Source: Albimonas pacifica
GTDB taxonomy: Bacteria > Pseudomonadota > Alphaproteobacteria > Rhodobacterales > Rhodobacteraceae
Reading direction: 5' to 3'
DNA: 64,000 bases
NCBI RefSeq assembly: GCF_900113695.1
Contig: NZ_FOQH01000001.1
Location: 310,001-374,000 of the forward strand
Numbering within the stretch: the stretch's first letter is position 1; each line of letters begins with the position of its first letter. This document shows positions 46,486 to 55,494 of the stretch, one piece after another. A program made the position numbers and the translations under genes. The notes beneath the pieces were generated by a model that searched no databases, had not been told where the DNA came from, and saw nothing but the letters and a program-made list of their open reading frames with translations.

Positions 46486-47498
46486 CCGCCCACCTTGATG
46501 CGCGGGTTGGCCCAGGCGTAGGCGATGTCGGTCAGCAGGTTGGCGAGAAGGAAGGCGATGGAGCCCACGATGGTCACCCCTCCGATGGCGGGATAGTCGA
46601 GCGAAGCTGCGCCGCGCACGGCATAGCTGCCGATGCCCGGCCAGGCGAAGATCGCCTCGGTCAGCACGGCGCCGGTGATCAGGTAGGCGAAGGTGAAGCC
46701 GAGGATGGTCAGCAGCGGGATCAGCGCGTTGCGCAGCGCGTGGTTGATCAGCACCACCCGCTCCGGCGCCCCCTTGGCCCGCGCGGTGCGCGCGTAGTCC
46801 TGGCTGAGCCCCTCGATCAGGGAGGACCGCACCAGGCGGGTGATCACGCCCGAGACCGCCCAGCCCAGCACCAGCGCCGGCAACGCCAGATGCGCCAGCG
46901 CCTGCGCGAAGAGGTCGAGATCCCCCGCCAGCAGCGCGTCGACGGTATAGAAGCCGGTGACGTCCGGCGGCGGCTCGACCCGCGGCGGCAGGCGGCCGGT
47001 GCCCGGAACCAGGGCCACGCGCACCGACAGCAGGTAGAGCAGGATCAGCCCCGACCAGAAGATCGGCAGCGACGAGCCGATCAAGGCGAAAATCCGCGCC
47101 AGCCCGTCGAAGACCGAGCCGCGGAAGCGGGCCGACAGCAAACCTAATCCCACGCCCATGATCGTGCCGATGATCATCGCGGCGAAGACCAGCTCCAGCG
47201 TGGCGGGCAGCCGCTCGGCGATGTCGACGGCCACGGGGCGGCGGGTGGCGAAGGACGTGCCCAGATCGCCCTGAAGCAGGTTGGAGATGTAGATCCCGTA
47301 GCGGACCGGCAGCGGCTGATCGAGGCCCCACTGGGCCTTCACCGCCGCGACGATCTCGGGATTGTCCATCATCCGCTCGGGCACCAGCGCGGCCAGCGGG
47401 TCGCCCTTGGTCATCTGCGACAGCAGGAAGGAGACGCTCGCCACGCCCAGCAGCAGGAACGGAATGGCGATCAGCCGACGGGCGATGTAGGCGAGCAT
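46482..47498 (-). CDS. ABC transporter permease, DppB type (second system)
   Basis: A 338-residue permease opening MLAYIARRLIAIPFLLLGVASVSFLL, the DppB/GsiC first helix. GLDQPLPVRYGIYISNLLQGDLGTSF and the coupling loop SQDYARTARAKGAPERVVLINHALRNALIPLLT follow. It is about 30 residues longer than the first system's DppB because of a loop with Pro-rich sequence (GRLPPRVEPPPDV). First permease of the operon. Confidence 0.9.
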   Translation of the reverse strand: MLAYIARRLIAIPFLLLGVASVSFLLSQMTKGDPLAALVPERMMDNPEIVAAVKAQWGLDQPLPVRYGIYISNLLQGDLGTSFATRRPVAVDIAERLPATLELVFAAMIIGTIMGVGLGLLSARFRGSVFDGLARIFALIGSSLPIFWSGLILLYLLSVRVALVPGTGRLPPRVEPPPDVTGFYTVDALLAGDLDLFAQALAHLALPALVLGWAVSGVITRLVRSSLIEGLSQDYARTARAKGAPERVVLINHALRNALIPLLTILGFTFAYLITGAVLTEAIFAWPGIGSYAVRGAASLDYPAIGGVTIVGSIAFLLANLLTDIAYAWANPRIKVGG

Positions 47499-47620
47499 GA
47501 TCCGGGGTCGTCCTTGTCCTGCGTCCGGCCCCCCCGCGAGGCGGCGGGCCGCGCGAAGCGGCGGGCCGCGCGAGGCCCCGGGTCAGGCCCGGGGCGCGTC
47601 GCGGGGCCCGCCGTCAGGCC

Positions 47621-49219
47621 TTACTTGCGGCTGATCTCGGCCAGCGGCAGGTTGCAGCAGGCGGAGTAGCGCACCCCCTCGATGTCCGAGCGATAGGCCA
47701 GCACCAGGTTCGGCGAGACGAGGGGGAGGATGATCGCCTCCTTCATCATCTCCTCGGCGATCTTGGCATAGATCGCGTCGGCTTCCTCGCCCGAGGCGGC
47801 CAGCGCCTGCGCGTAGAGCTTCTCCTCGGTCTCGTTGCGCACCAGGGCGCTGTCGCCGACGCCCGCGCGGTTGGCCCAGGGGAAGCCCTCCATCATGCCG
47901 AAGTAGGACACGTACTGGCCCGAGCCGTAGTAGTCGGGCGCGTAGTAGATGGCGGTCACGCCCCACTCGCCCGCGCCCAGTTCGTCGCGCCAGACCGACC
48001 AGGTCAGGGGCTTCAGCTCCAGCTCGACGCCCGCCTCGGCGAAGTCCTGCTGGACCTTCTGCATCATGATGTTGAAGTCGACGCCGTAGATGTTGTCGTT
48101 GGGATAGCCCGCGACCAGCTTCAGATCCTCGGCGCCGGCGGCGGCGAGCATCTCCTTCGCCTTCTCCAGGTCGCGCTCGCGCGGGGTCAGGCCGGCGGTG
48201 CCGGGGAAGCCGTTGGGGATCGGGGCCGCCTGCCGGGCGCCCGCGCCGCCCACGGTGAAGTCCAGCACCCCCTCGTAGTCGATGGCCAGCGCCAGCGCGG
48301 TGCGGACCTCCGGCGTGAGCACGTCCTTCATGCCCTTCGCGCCGGGGATGAAGCCGACGTAGAGGAAGTTGTAGGAGGGCACGACCTCGGTCGTCACGTC
48401 GTCCGAGCGGATCGAGCTCGCGGTGTCCGGGTCGATCTGCATGGCGATGTCGACCTGCCCGGTCTCCAGCGCCTGCGCCTGGCTCACGGCGTCGCTGATC
48501 TGGGTGACCACGATCTCGGAGAAGCCGGGCGCCTCGCCGTGGTAGGCGTCGTTGCGCCCCAGGCGCAGCTCCGCCTCGGGCGAATACGCCTTCAGCATGT
48601 AGGGGCCGGAACCGGCGGAGTTCGCGAGGAACCAGGGCTCGGCCTTGTCCTCGGTCGCGGCCTCCTCGCCGGCGATCGCGCCGTTGGCCATGGCGACCTC
48701 GGCGTTGACGATGCCGCCGTAGGGGGCGGAGACCTTGTTGAGGAACTCCCCGTTCGGCGCCTCGAGCGTGACCTTCACGGTCTTCGCGTCCACCGCCTCG
48801 GCCCCCACCAGGCCGTCCATCAGGAACGAGGGCGAGCCCTTCAGGTTCTTCAGCCGCTCGAAGCTCCACACCACGTCCGAGGCCTCGACCGGGCTGCCGT
48901 CGGCGAAGGTCGCGTCCTTGAGGTGGAAGGTGAACTCGGTGAAGTCGTCGTTGACCTCCCAGCGCTCGGCGAGGTTGGGGACCAGGGACTTGTTGTCGGG
49001 CGCCAGCGTCACCAGCGTCTCGTAGACCGCGGTCAGGTAGAACTGGCAGGTGTCGCAGAAGGCCCGCTGCGGATCGAGCGAGTTCACGTCCATCGAGCGC
49101 GCGATCACCAGGGTGTCCGACCCCTGGGCGAGCGCGGGAAGCGAGGTCAGCGGGGCGGCCATCGCCACGCCCGCGAAGGCGAGGGCGCGCAGGCCCCTTT
49201 TGGTATCGAAGTGCATCAT
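47621..49219 (-). CDS. Solute-binding protein of family 5 (second system)
   Basis: A 532-residue secreted receptor (signal MAAPLTSLPALAQG). LDPQRAFCDTCQFYLTAVYETLVTL places two cysteines in the ligand region; FADGSPVEASDVVWSFERL and SAGSGPYMLKAY are the family's conserved segments. The C-terminal CC pair (YSACCNLPL) is unusual. It precedes the two permeases by 122 bp. An aminotransferase gene lies upstream, which with the OtnK/OtnC pair downstream suggests an amino or sugar acid ligand. Confidence 0.88.
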   Translation of the reverse strand: MMHFDTKRGLRALAFAGVAMAAPLTSLPALAQGSDTLVIARSMDVNSLDPQRAFCDTCQFYLTAVYETLVTLAPDNKSLVPNLAERWEVNDDFTEFTFHLKDATFADGSPVEASDVVWSFERLKNLKGSPSFLMDGLVGAEAVDAKTVKVTLEAPNGEFLNKVSAPYGGIVNAEVAMANGAIAGEEAATEDKAEPWFLANSAGSGPYMLKAYSPEAELRLGRNDAYHGEAPGFSEIVVTQISDAVSQAQALETGQVDIAMQIDPDTASSIRSDDVTTEVVPSYNFLYVGFIPGAKGMKDVLTPEVRTALALAIDYEGVLDFTVGGAGARQAAPIPNGFPGTAGLTPRERDLEKAKEMLAAAGAEDLKLVAGYPNDNIYGVDFNIMMQKVQQDFAEAGVELELKPLTWSVWRDELGAGEWGVTAIYYAPDYYGSGQYVSYFGMMEGFPWANRAGVGDSALVRNETEEKLYAQALAASGEEADAIYAKIAEEMMKEAIILPLVSPNLVLAYRSDIEGVRYSACCNLPLAEISRK

Positions 49220-49257
49220 GGTCGGGTTCCCTGTCGGCGCGTTGGCTGTCGACCGCG

Positions 49258-50538
49258 TCAGTGTTCGGCCACCAGGGCCGCCATCTTCGCCAGGGCGGCG
49301 GGCGGCTCGATGGATGCGCGGTTCTTCTTGACGTGCTCGAGCGCGGCGCCTGTCGCGTCGAGCGTTCGCCGGATGTCGTCCTCGGTCATCGCGGCGTTGA
49401 TGAACATGTTGTGGTAGGGCGAGAGATAGACGCCCCGCTCCATCGCCGCCTGGCAGAAAGCATAGCCGAAACGGAAGTCGGGGTCGTCGTCGAACAGCAC
49501 CATGGGCATGGTGGCGGGGCCGGTCGACTTGATCGGCAGGCCGAGGGTCCGCCCCTGCTCCAGCAGCCCCTCGCGGAACATCGTCCCGATGCGCTGGAGA
49601 TGCTCGAGGTAGTCGGTCTCGCGCACGATGCGCAGGGTCTCGACGGCCGCCGCCATCGGCACGGCCGAATACCAGAACGAGCCGGTGACGAAGATCTTCT
49701 GCGCCGCCTCGCGGGCCTTGTCGTTCCCCATCAGGGCCGAGATCGGCTGGCCGTTGCCCAGCACCTTGCCCCAGGCCGAGAGGTCGGGGCGCACGCCCAG
49801 CGTCTCCCAGCTGCAGTCGCGGGCGATGCGCAGGCCGGCGCGCACGTCGTCGACGATCAGCAGCGCGTCGTGCTGGTCGGCGACCGCGCGGGCGGCGCGG
49901 GCGTATTCGGCGTCGGGCAGCTCCTGGTCCGCGAAGGTGTCATGCCGGAACGGGGCGGCGAAGATCCCGGCCAGGTCGTCGCCCGCCTGCTTCGCCGCGT
50001 CCTCCAGCGCCTGGGGGTCGTTGTAGTCGTAGTAGATCAGGTGGGCGCGATCTTCGGGCAGCACGCCGCCGGGGCGGGGCGTGTTCCACGGGACCGCGCC
50101 GTGGTAGGCCTTGTGGGCGACCAGCACCTTGCGCTTGCCCTGCCTCGCGCGGGCGATCATCAGCGCCATGGTGGTGGCGTCGCCGCCGTTCTTGCAGAAC
50201 ATCGCCCAGTCGGCGTGGGAGACCATGTCCACCATCGCCTCGGCCAGCTGCACCATCGGCTCGCCCGGCCCGGTCACGGTGTCCGACAGCGCCTGCTGGC
50301 GCTGGACGGCCGCCATCACGTCGGGATGGCGATAGCCGAGAAGGTTCGGGCCGTAGGCGCACATGAAGTCGATGTAGACGTTGCCGTCGACGTCGGTGAT
50401 CCGGGTTCCCTCGGCCTGCGCGAAATACTGGGGATAGCCCTCGGGCATCATCGCCGTGGACATATGTCCATACATGCCGCCGGGGATCACCTGGGCCGCG
50501 CGTTCGCGAAGCTCGGCATCCTTGGTGTTGCGTCTCAT
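49258..50538 (-). CDS. Class III aminotransferase (glutamate-1-semialdehyde aminomutase-like)
   Basis: A 426-residue PLP enzyme. FCKNGGDATTMALMIAR replaces the usual N-S-G-x-E-A-N motif of HemL with a G-G-D-A-T variant. LLIVDDVRAGLRI holds the PLP aspartate, and AWGKVLGNGQPISALMG carries the Schiff-base lysine. Such GSAM-like enzymes act as transaminases or aminomutases on substrates outside heme synthesis. It lies upstream of an importer operon on the same strand and downstream of the TetR gene, so it is likely catabolic. Confidence 0.82.
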   Translation of the reverse strand: MRRNTKDAELRERAAQVIPGGMYGHMSTAMMPEGYPQYFAQAEGTRITDVDGNVYIDFMCAYGPNLLGYRHPDVMAAVQRQQALSDTVTGPGEPMVQLAEAMVDMVSHADWAMFCKNGGDATTMALMIARARQGKRKVLVAHKAYHGAVPWNTPRPGGVLPEDRAHLIYYDYNDPQALEDAAKQAGDDLAGIFAAPFRHDTFADQELPDAEYARAARAVADQHDALLIVDDVRAGLRIARDCSWETLGVRPDLSAWGKVLGNGQPISALMGNDKAREAAQKIFVTGSFWYSAVPMAAAVETLRIVRETDYLEHLQRIGTMFREGLLEQGRTLGLPIKSTGPATMPMVLFDDDPDFRFGYAFCQAAMERGVYLSPYHNMFINAAMTEDDIRRTLDATGAALEHVKKNRASIEPPAALAKMAALVAEH

Positions 50539-50783
50539 CGCGGCGGTCTCCGGCCTTCTGGAACTGGGTTTCGCAGAGAAGGCTAACGGAGTGGGATTTC
50601 GACCGGCAACGACTATTCATACGCAGCCGATCACCGATTCCGGGCGCACGCGGCCCCGGGCGCAAGCCCCTGCCGACTCGGCCGAACCGCTTGATTGTCC
50701 GATCTTCTTTCGGCGCACGACGGCGTGAGCCTCATGTCGGGAGCCTCCGCGCCCGCCCTCGGGCGACCGTCTGAAACCCGAAT

Positions 50784-51464
50784 TTATTCGAGTAACTCGC
50801 CGCTGTTCGCGGGAAGCGCCGGCAGATGCTCGGGCAGGTAGCAGCGAAGATAGGCCACCGCGGCGCGCAGGGACTCCTCGAGGAAGGGGTCCGTCACCAC
50901 CCCGTGGCGCGCCCAGGAGATCGCCCAGATCCCGTCGATCAGGCCGAAGGCGTTGCCCAGCCACTCGTCCAGGCCCTCGAGCCCCCGGCAGTCGAAGCGC
51001 GCCCGCATCTGCGCCGCCCGCAGCCCGGCCATCGAGGTGTTCCCGTTGAGGTCCAGCGTGCGCACCTCGACGCTGACCCCGGCCCCCATGAACAGCCGCA
51101 GGGCGGCCGGGTGGGCGTTGAGATAGTCGCGCCCGATCGCGTGCCGCGCCCGCACCAGCTGCTGCCAGCTGTCCGGGGGCGGCGCCATGGGCCGCAGGTT
51201 CAGCTCGGTCAGGTCCTGGTGATAGCGGCGCGCCAGCTCGATCAGGATCGCGTTGCGGTTGGGAAAGAAGTGATAGACCGAGGGCAACGGCACGCCCGCC
51301 CGCTCCGCGATCATCGCCAGCGTGACGTCGGCGTCCGGCCGCTCCACCAGAAGCTGCTCGGTCACGTCCAGGAGGCGGGCGAACCGCTCCCGTCCCCGGC
51401 GACGCTGCGGCGGCCGGGCCTGCGAGAGCGCGGCGGGCCGTCCGCTCGGGGATCTCTTGACCAT
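50784..51464 (-). CDS. TetR-family transcriptional regulator
   Basis: A 226-residue regulator: a basic N-terminus and a helix-turn-helix in RFARLLDVTEQLLVERPDADVTLAMIAERAGVPLPSVYHFFPNRNAILIELA, with an all-helical ligand domain after it. The 245 bp between it and the aminotransferase carry the likely operator, but no strong inverted repeat was found by eye. It probably represses the aminotransferase-ABC-OtnKC cluster. Confidence 0.85.
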   Translation of the reverse strand: MVKRSPSGRPAALSQARPPQRRRGRERFARLLDVTEQLLVERPDADVTLAMIAERAGVPLPSVYHFFPNRNAILIELARRYHQDLTELNLRPMAPPPDSWQQLVRARHAIGRDYLNAHPAALRLFMGAGVSVEVRTLDLNGNTSMAGLRAAQMRARFDCRGLEGLDEWLGNAFGLIDGIWAISWARHGVVTDPFLEESLRAAVAYLRCYLPEHLPALPANSGELLE

Positions 51465-51636
51465 CCTCGGCGCCTGCCAGCCGTGCCGCCGCGTGTCAAG
51501 CGGACGTGACCTGCCCCCGAGGATCTCTCAGTCATGACGAGAGGCTGCGGGTGATGATCGGGGAGTCCTCGGTCGCCGGGGGCGCAAGCGCGCAGGGCGA
51601 GGAGCCCCCAGCTGGCTCAAGGGCTCTGAGGCGTAG

Positions 51637-52049
51637 ACCGGAAGGCGGCTCTGAAATCGCTGCGCAAACGTCTCAAGCGGCGGGGTTTCGTGCCCGCAGC
51701 GACCGTGACCGACGGGCTGCGCTCCCATGGGGCGGCCTTGCGGGATCCTGGCCTCGCGGACCGCCATGCGGCCGGCGGCCGCTCGAACAGCCGGGCCGAA
51801 GTCTCGCACCGGCCAACCCGCCGGCGGAAGCGTCGGAGGGGCGGGTTCGGATCGCCCGGTTCCGCCCAGGTTTTCCTCGCGCCCGACGCCGCCGTCTCCA
51901 CCCGCTTCAACATCCAGCGTCACCTGATTTCCCGCCGCACCATGAAGAGGCTCCGGGCCGAGGCCCTCGCGACCTGGCATGAGAGCGTTGCCGCCCGAGG
52001 GCGAGCCCCATGGTCCTCGCGGGCGCCATCCCGCCAACGTGTCGAAGCC
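51637..52049 (+). mobile_element. 3' fragment of an IS6-like element
   Basis: On the plus strand the transposase C-terminal third is legible: KAALKSLRKRLKRRGF, TVTDGLRSHGAAL with the second catalytic Asp, NSRAEVSHRPTRRRKRRR with the catalytic Glu, and FNIQRHLISRRTMKRLRAEALATWHE. The right terminal repeat (ACGTGTCGAAGCC) ends at 52049. The N-terminal two thirds and left end are missing, and the stop codon is altered. Orientation is opposite to the two complete copies. Between the TetR gene and this fragment (51465-51636) nothing else is recognised. Confidence 0.78.
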
Positions 52050-52089
52050 GGTGGAAGGGGCGATCGGCAGCATCCGGCGGATCGGCTCT

Positions 52090-52818
52090 TCAGGCCGGGT
52101 CCACGAAGGGATCGAAGCGCGCGCGCGCATAGGCGGGGCGGGACTGGACCGCGGCCCACCACGCCGCCACGCCGGGACGGGCCGAGGGCGCGAGCGCCTC
52201 CGGCGCGATCTCCTCCGAGACCCGCTTGACGAAGGGGGCGACGGCGATGTCGGCCAGCGAGTAGGCGCCGCCGATCAGCCAGCCGCCCGCCATCATCCCC
52301 TCCATCTGGTCGAGCAGGGCGAGCAGCGCCGCCTTCGATTCCGCCAGCTCCTCCTCCGTATACGGACGCCGCGCGACGCGCTGCCAGACGTCCCGACGCT
52401 CGGCGCTCGGGATTCGCTCCAGCGCCGCCTGGAGCTCGGCGTCCGTCATCTTCTCGGCGCGCTTCTGGATCGAATGGCGCCAGTTGAAGCGGATCAGGTG
52501 CCCGATCTGCCCGTCGACATGCCGGACCCAGTTCCGCATCAGCGCCAGGTCGTAGGGATCGCGCGGGCGCAGCGGCGGGTCGGGGAAGACCGCGTCGAGA
52601 TATTCGCAGATCGTGCCGCTCTCGTGCAGCGGGCGGCCGTCGTGCAGCAGGGTCGGCACCACGCCGAGCGGGTTCACCGCCAGGTATTCGGGGCTGTGCT
52701 GCTGCTGGCGCGACAGGTCCACCTCGCGCCCCTCCCAGGCGAGGCCCTTCTCCTCGAGGAACAGGCGGACCCGGCGCGAGGCGCTCGACTTCCAGGCGTG
52801 ATGCAGGATCAGGGTCAT
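52090..52818 (-). CDS. Glutathione S-transferase family protein
   Basis: A 242-residue GST. The N-terminal thioredoxin-like domain starts TLILHHAWKSSASRRVRLFLEEKGL, with SSAS at the catalytic-serine place. NPLGVVPTLLHDGRPLHESGTICEYLD supplies the cis-proline and glutathione-binding E-S. The all-helical second domain ends with GGAYSLADIAVAPF. Third gene of a minus-strand unit with enoyl-CoA hydratase and quinone reductase, 1 bp apart; may open or isomerise a ring or handle an electrophilic intermediate. Confidence 0.85.
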   Translation of the reverse strand: MTLILHHAWKSSASRRVRLFLEEKGLAWEGREVDLSRQQQHSPEYLAVNPLGVVPTLLHDGRPLHESGTICEYLDAVFPDPPLRPRDPYDLALMRNWVRHVDGQIGHLIRFNWRHSIQKRAEKMTDAELQAALERIPSAERRDVWQRVARRPYTEEELAESKAALLALLDQMEGMMAGGWLIGGAYSLADIAVAPFVKRVSEEIAPEALAPSARPGVAAWWAAVQSRPAYARARFDPFVDPA

Positions 52819-52819
52819 C

Positions 52820-53623
52820 TCAGCGTCCCGTGAAGTTCGGCTGGCGCTTCTCGTGGAAGGCCGCGCGGCCCTCCCGGAAGTCGTCGCTGTCGCGGCAGAG
52901 GCGGGACAGGCGCTCGATCTCCGCGGGGTCGCGCGCGTCGGGGTCGCCCACGATCTGCGCGACGGTGCGCTTGGTGGCGTGGATCGAGAGCGGCGCGTTC
53001 GAAGCGATCCGGCGCGCCAGGTCCATCGCCTCGTCCCAGAGCCTCTCGGGCGGCAGCACATGCTCCACCAGCCCCCAGGCGAGCGCGGTCTGCGCGTCGA
53101 CCCGGTCGCCGGCATACAGCAGCCGGCGGGCGCGCGCGGCGCCGGCCGCCTCGACCAGCCGCGCCAGCCCCTCGTGCCCGTAGGCGATGCCGAGCTTCGC
53201 CGCCGGCACGCCGAACTGGGCGTCCGTGGCGGCGAGGCGGATGTCGCAGTTGAGCGCGGTCATCAGCCCGCCGCCGATGCAGTAGCCGCGGATCGCGGCG
53301 ATGGTCGGAAGCGGGGTCTCGGCCAGGCGGCGCTGCCGGTCGAGGAAGCTCGTCCCGTGCTGCTTCGGCCCGTCGAAGCCGCCGATGTCGGCGCCCGAGA
53401 TGAAGGCCCGCCCGCCGAGCCCGGTAAGGATCAGCACCCGCGCCTCGGCCTCCGCGACCTCCAGCGCCTCGATCATGCCGGCGGTCGCTTCGACGTCGAG
53501 CGCGTTCATCTTCTGCGGGATGCTGATCGCCAGCGTGGCGATCCCCGCCTCGACCGCGAGGCCGATGCGGCCGTCGGCGAAGCTCCGCTGCGGGGCCCAG
53601 TTCGGGGGATAGGCTTCGGTCAT
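52820..53623 (-). CDS. Enoyl-CoA hydratase/isomerase family protein
   Basis: A 267-residue crotonase-fold protein: ALDVEATAGMIEALE, the oxyanion region FISGADIGGF, YCIGGGLMTALNCDIRLA and PAAKLGIAYGHEGLARLVEAAG. A glutamate follows in the second catalytic position, while the first is replaced, so hydratase versus other crotonase chemistry is open. Eight bases after the quinone reductase. Confidence 0.87.
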   Translation of the reverse strand: MTEAYPPNWAPQRSFADGRIGLAVEAGIATLAISIPQKMNALDVEATAGMIEALEVAEAEARVLILTGLGGRAFISGADIGGFDGPKQHGTSFLDRQRRLAETPLPTIAAIRGYCIGGGLMTALNCDIRLAATDAQFGVPAAKLGIAYGHEGLARLVEAAGAARARRLLYAGDRVDAQTALAWGLVEHVLPPERLWDEAMDLARRIASNAPLSIHATKRTVAQIVGDPDARDPAEIERLSRLCRDSDDFREGRAAFHEKRQPNFTGR

Positions 53624-53631
53624 CGGGTCTC

Positions 53632-54615
53632 TCACGGAACGAGGACGACGGGCGCGGTCAGGGCGCGCCCCTCGAGCAGGCGATGCGCCTCGGCGGCGCG
53701 GGCGAGCGGCAGGCGGTCGGCGATGGGGGTGCGGATCAGCCCGCTTTCCAGCGCCTCGAACAGGGCGCGGGCGGCGGCCTCGGCCTCCTGCGGGTCGGCG
53801 ATCCAACTGCGCAGCGTGGGGCGCGTGACGACGATGGACTTGGAATGCAGCCGCTGCAGGTCGAATTCGCCCACGTTGCCCGAGGCGGTGCCGTAGCTGA
53901 CCACCATGCCTCGCGGCCGGATGCAGTCGAGCGACTTCAGGAAGGCGGCCTTGCCGATCCCGTCGTAGATCACGTCCGCGCCTCGCCCGTCGGTCAGCTC
54001 CATCACCCGCTCGGCGAAGTCCTCGGTCCCGTAGTCGACGACCGCGTCGTAGCCATGCGCGCGGGCGATCTCCGCCTTGGCGGGCGAGCCGACGGTCCCG
54101 ATCATCCGGGCGCCCAGCGCCGCGCCCCACTGGCCGAGGACGAGGCCCATGCCGCCCGCCGCGGCGTGGACCAGCGCGACCGTGCCCGCCTTCACCGGAA
54201 ACAGGCGGCGCAGCAGGTATTCCGCGGTCAGCCCGCGCAGCAGATAGCCGCCGACGACCTCGTCGGGGATCGCGTCGGGCAGCGGGATCAGCCGCGAGGC
54301 GGGGACCAGCGTGTGCCCGGCATAGCTGCCGCCGCCGATATAGCCGACGCGCGTCCCGACCGGCGGCCCGCCGGCGCCTTCGCCCGGCGCCTCCACCACC
54401 CCCGCCGCCATGTGGCCGAGCGTCAGGGGAAGGGGTTTCGCCGTGTGGGGCCCGCCGTGGTCGCCCTCCCGCTCGTAGATGTCGGCGTAGTTCACGCCGA
54501 TGGCGGTGTTGCGGACCAGGGCCTCCTGCGGGCCGGGATCGGGAAGCTCGACCTGGTCGAGCCGCATCGCCTCGGGTCCGCCGTGGCGGTGGATCCGGAT
54601 CGCCGTCGTTCGCAA
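53632..54615 (-). CDS. Zinc-independent quinone oxidoreductase (MDR family)
   Basis: A 327-residue NADPH-dependent enzyme: NTAIGVNYADIYEREG, GHMAAGVVEA, AAAGGMGLVLGQWGAALGARMIGTVGS for the nucleotide, and YDGIGKAAFLKSLDCIRPRGMVVSYGTASG. The start is a TTG at 54615 preceded by AGGAGGAGG; the open frame to ATG 54684 overlaps the regulatory region and is unlikely to be coding. First gene of the minus-strand GST/crotonase unit, divergent from the GntR regulator. Confidence 0.83.
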   Translation of the reverse strand: MRTTAIRIHRHGGPEAMRLDQVELPDPGPQEALVRNTAIGVNYADIYEREGDHGGPHTAKPLPLTLGHMAAGVVEAPGEGAGGPPVGTRVGYIGGGSYAGHTLVPASRLIPLPDAIPDEVVGGYLLRGLTAEYLLRRLFPVKAGTVALVHAAAGGMGLVLGQWGAALGARMIGTVGSPAKAEIARAHGYDAVVDYGTEDFAERVMELTDGRGADVIYDGIGKAAFLKSLDCIRPRGMVVSYGTASGNVGEFDLQRLHSKSIVVTRPTLRSWIADPQEAEAAARALFEALESGLIRTPIADRLPLARAAEAHRLLEGRALTAPVVLVP

Positions 54616-54691
54616 GCGCGCCTCCTCCTGTGTGCATGAAACCCGCTTCTGCGGCGGGAAATGAGCTGTCAGGTCTTTCAACACGATTCTC

Positions 54692-54725
54692 TTGTATGCA
54701 CAAACAGAATCAACGTATGCGTTGA
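54692..54725. promoter_or_regulatory. Operator-like inverted repeats between quinone reductase and GntR gene
   Basis: Two small palindromes sit in the 128-bp divergent region: TTGTATGCACAA at 54692-54703 and TCAACGTATGCGTTGA at 54710-54725. Both share GTATGC in the middle. TTGT...ACAA resembles FCD-type GntR operators (TnGTnnnACnA-like). They lie 19-52 bp upstream of the regulator's start, suited to autoregulation and control of both transcripts. Confidence 0.6.
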
Positions 54726-54743
54726 TGGGCAGAGGAGGCCGGG

Positions 54744-55403
54744 ATGGCGAAAGCGAGCGACAAGGTGCGGGAGCTGCTGGAGCGGGAGATCCGCCACGGC
54801 GCGCTGCGTCCCGGCGACAGCATCGACGAGCGGTCGCTGGCGGAGCGGTTCTCCGTCTCGCGGACCCCGGCGCGCGAGGCGATCCTGCAGCTCGCCGCCT
54901 CGGGGCTGGTGACGATGCGTCCCCGCCACGGCGCGGTGGTCGCCGGGCTCGAGGTCAAGGACGCCATCGCGATGATGGAGACGCTGGTGGCGCTGGAGGG
55001 GGAGGCCGCCGCCCTCGCCGCCCGCCGCATGTCCGCCGCGGAGGTGGAGGAGCTGTCGCGCCGCCACGCCGAAAGCGAGGCGGCGGCGCGGGAGCATGAC
55101 AGCCGCGCCTACATAGACCTCAACGCCCGCTTCCACGCCGCCATCTACGCCGGCGCGCGCAACGACTATCTGGCCGGGCTGATCCGCAACACGCGCAGCC
55201 GCATGAGCTTCTTCCACGCCTCGAGCCTCAACCAGCGGGCGCGGGTGGAGCGGTCCTGGGACGAACATGGCGGGGTGGTCCGCGCCATCGCCTCGGGCGA
55301 TCCCGCCGCCGCCGAGGCGGCGATGCGCGACCACATCCTGTCCGGCGGGCGCGTCTACGCCGATCTCGTCGCGGCGATGCCCCGGGAGACTTCGGCCGGC
55401 TGA
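54744..55403 (+). CDS. GntR-family regulator with FCD domain
   Basis: A 219-residue regulator. The winged helix spans residues 8-70 (LLEREIRHGALRPGDSIDERSLAERFSVSRTPAREAILQLAASGLVTMRPRHGAVV). The FCD ligand domain follows, with metal-binding residues in LNARFHAAIYAG and H..VVRAIASGDPAAAEAAMRDH. Members sense organic acids. It lies between the GST/crotonase unit and the importer/CoA-transferase unit and likely governs both. Confidence 0.9.
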   Translation: MAKASDKVRELLEREIRHGALRPGDSIDERSLAERFSVSRTPAREAILQLAASGLVTMRPRHGAVVAGLEVKDAIAMMETLVALEGEAAALAARRMSAAEVEELSRRHAESEAAAREHDSRAYIDLNARFHAAIYAGARNDYLAGLIRNTRSRMSFFHASSLNQRARVERSWDEHGGVVRAIASGDPAAAEAAMRDHILSGGRVYADLVAAMPRETSAG

Positions 55404-55494
55404 CCGGCCGCACGGGATCCGGAGCGCCGCCGGATCCCGCCGCAAGCCGACGGCGCAAGGGGCGAAGACCCCGCTCTCAGGGAGGACCCGTCAC

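Noticed and set aside
49258-50538. HemL (heme biosynthesis)
   Set aside because: The NSG motif is altered and the gene sits in a regulated transport/catabolic cluster.
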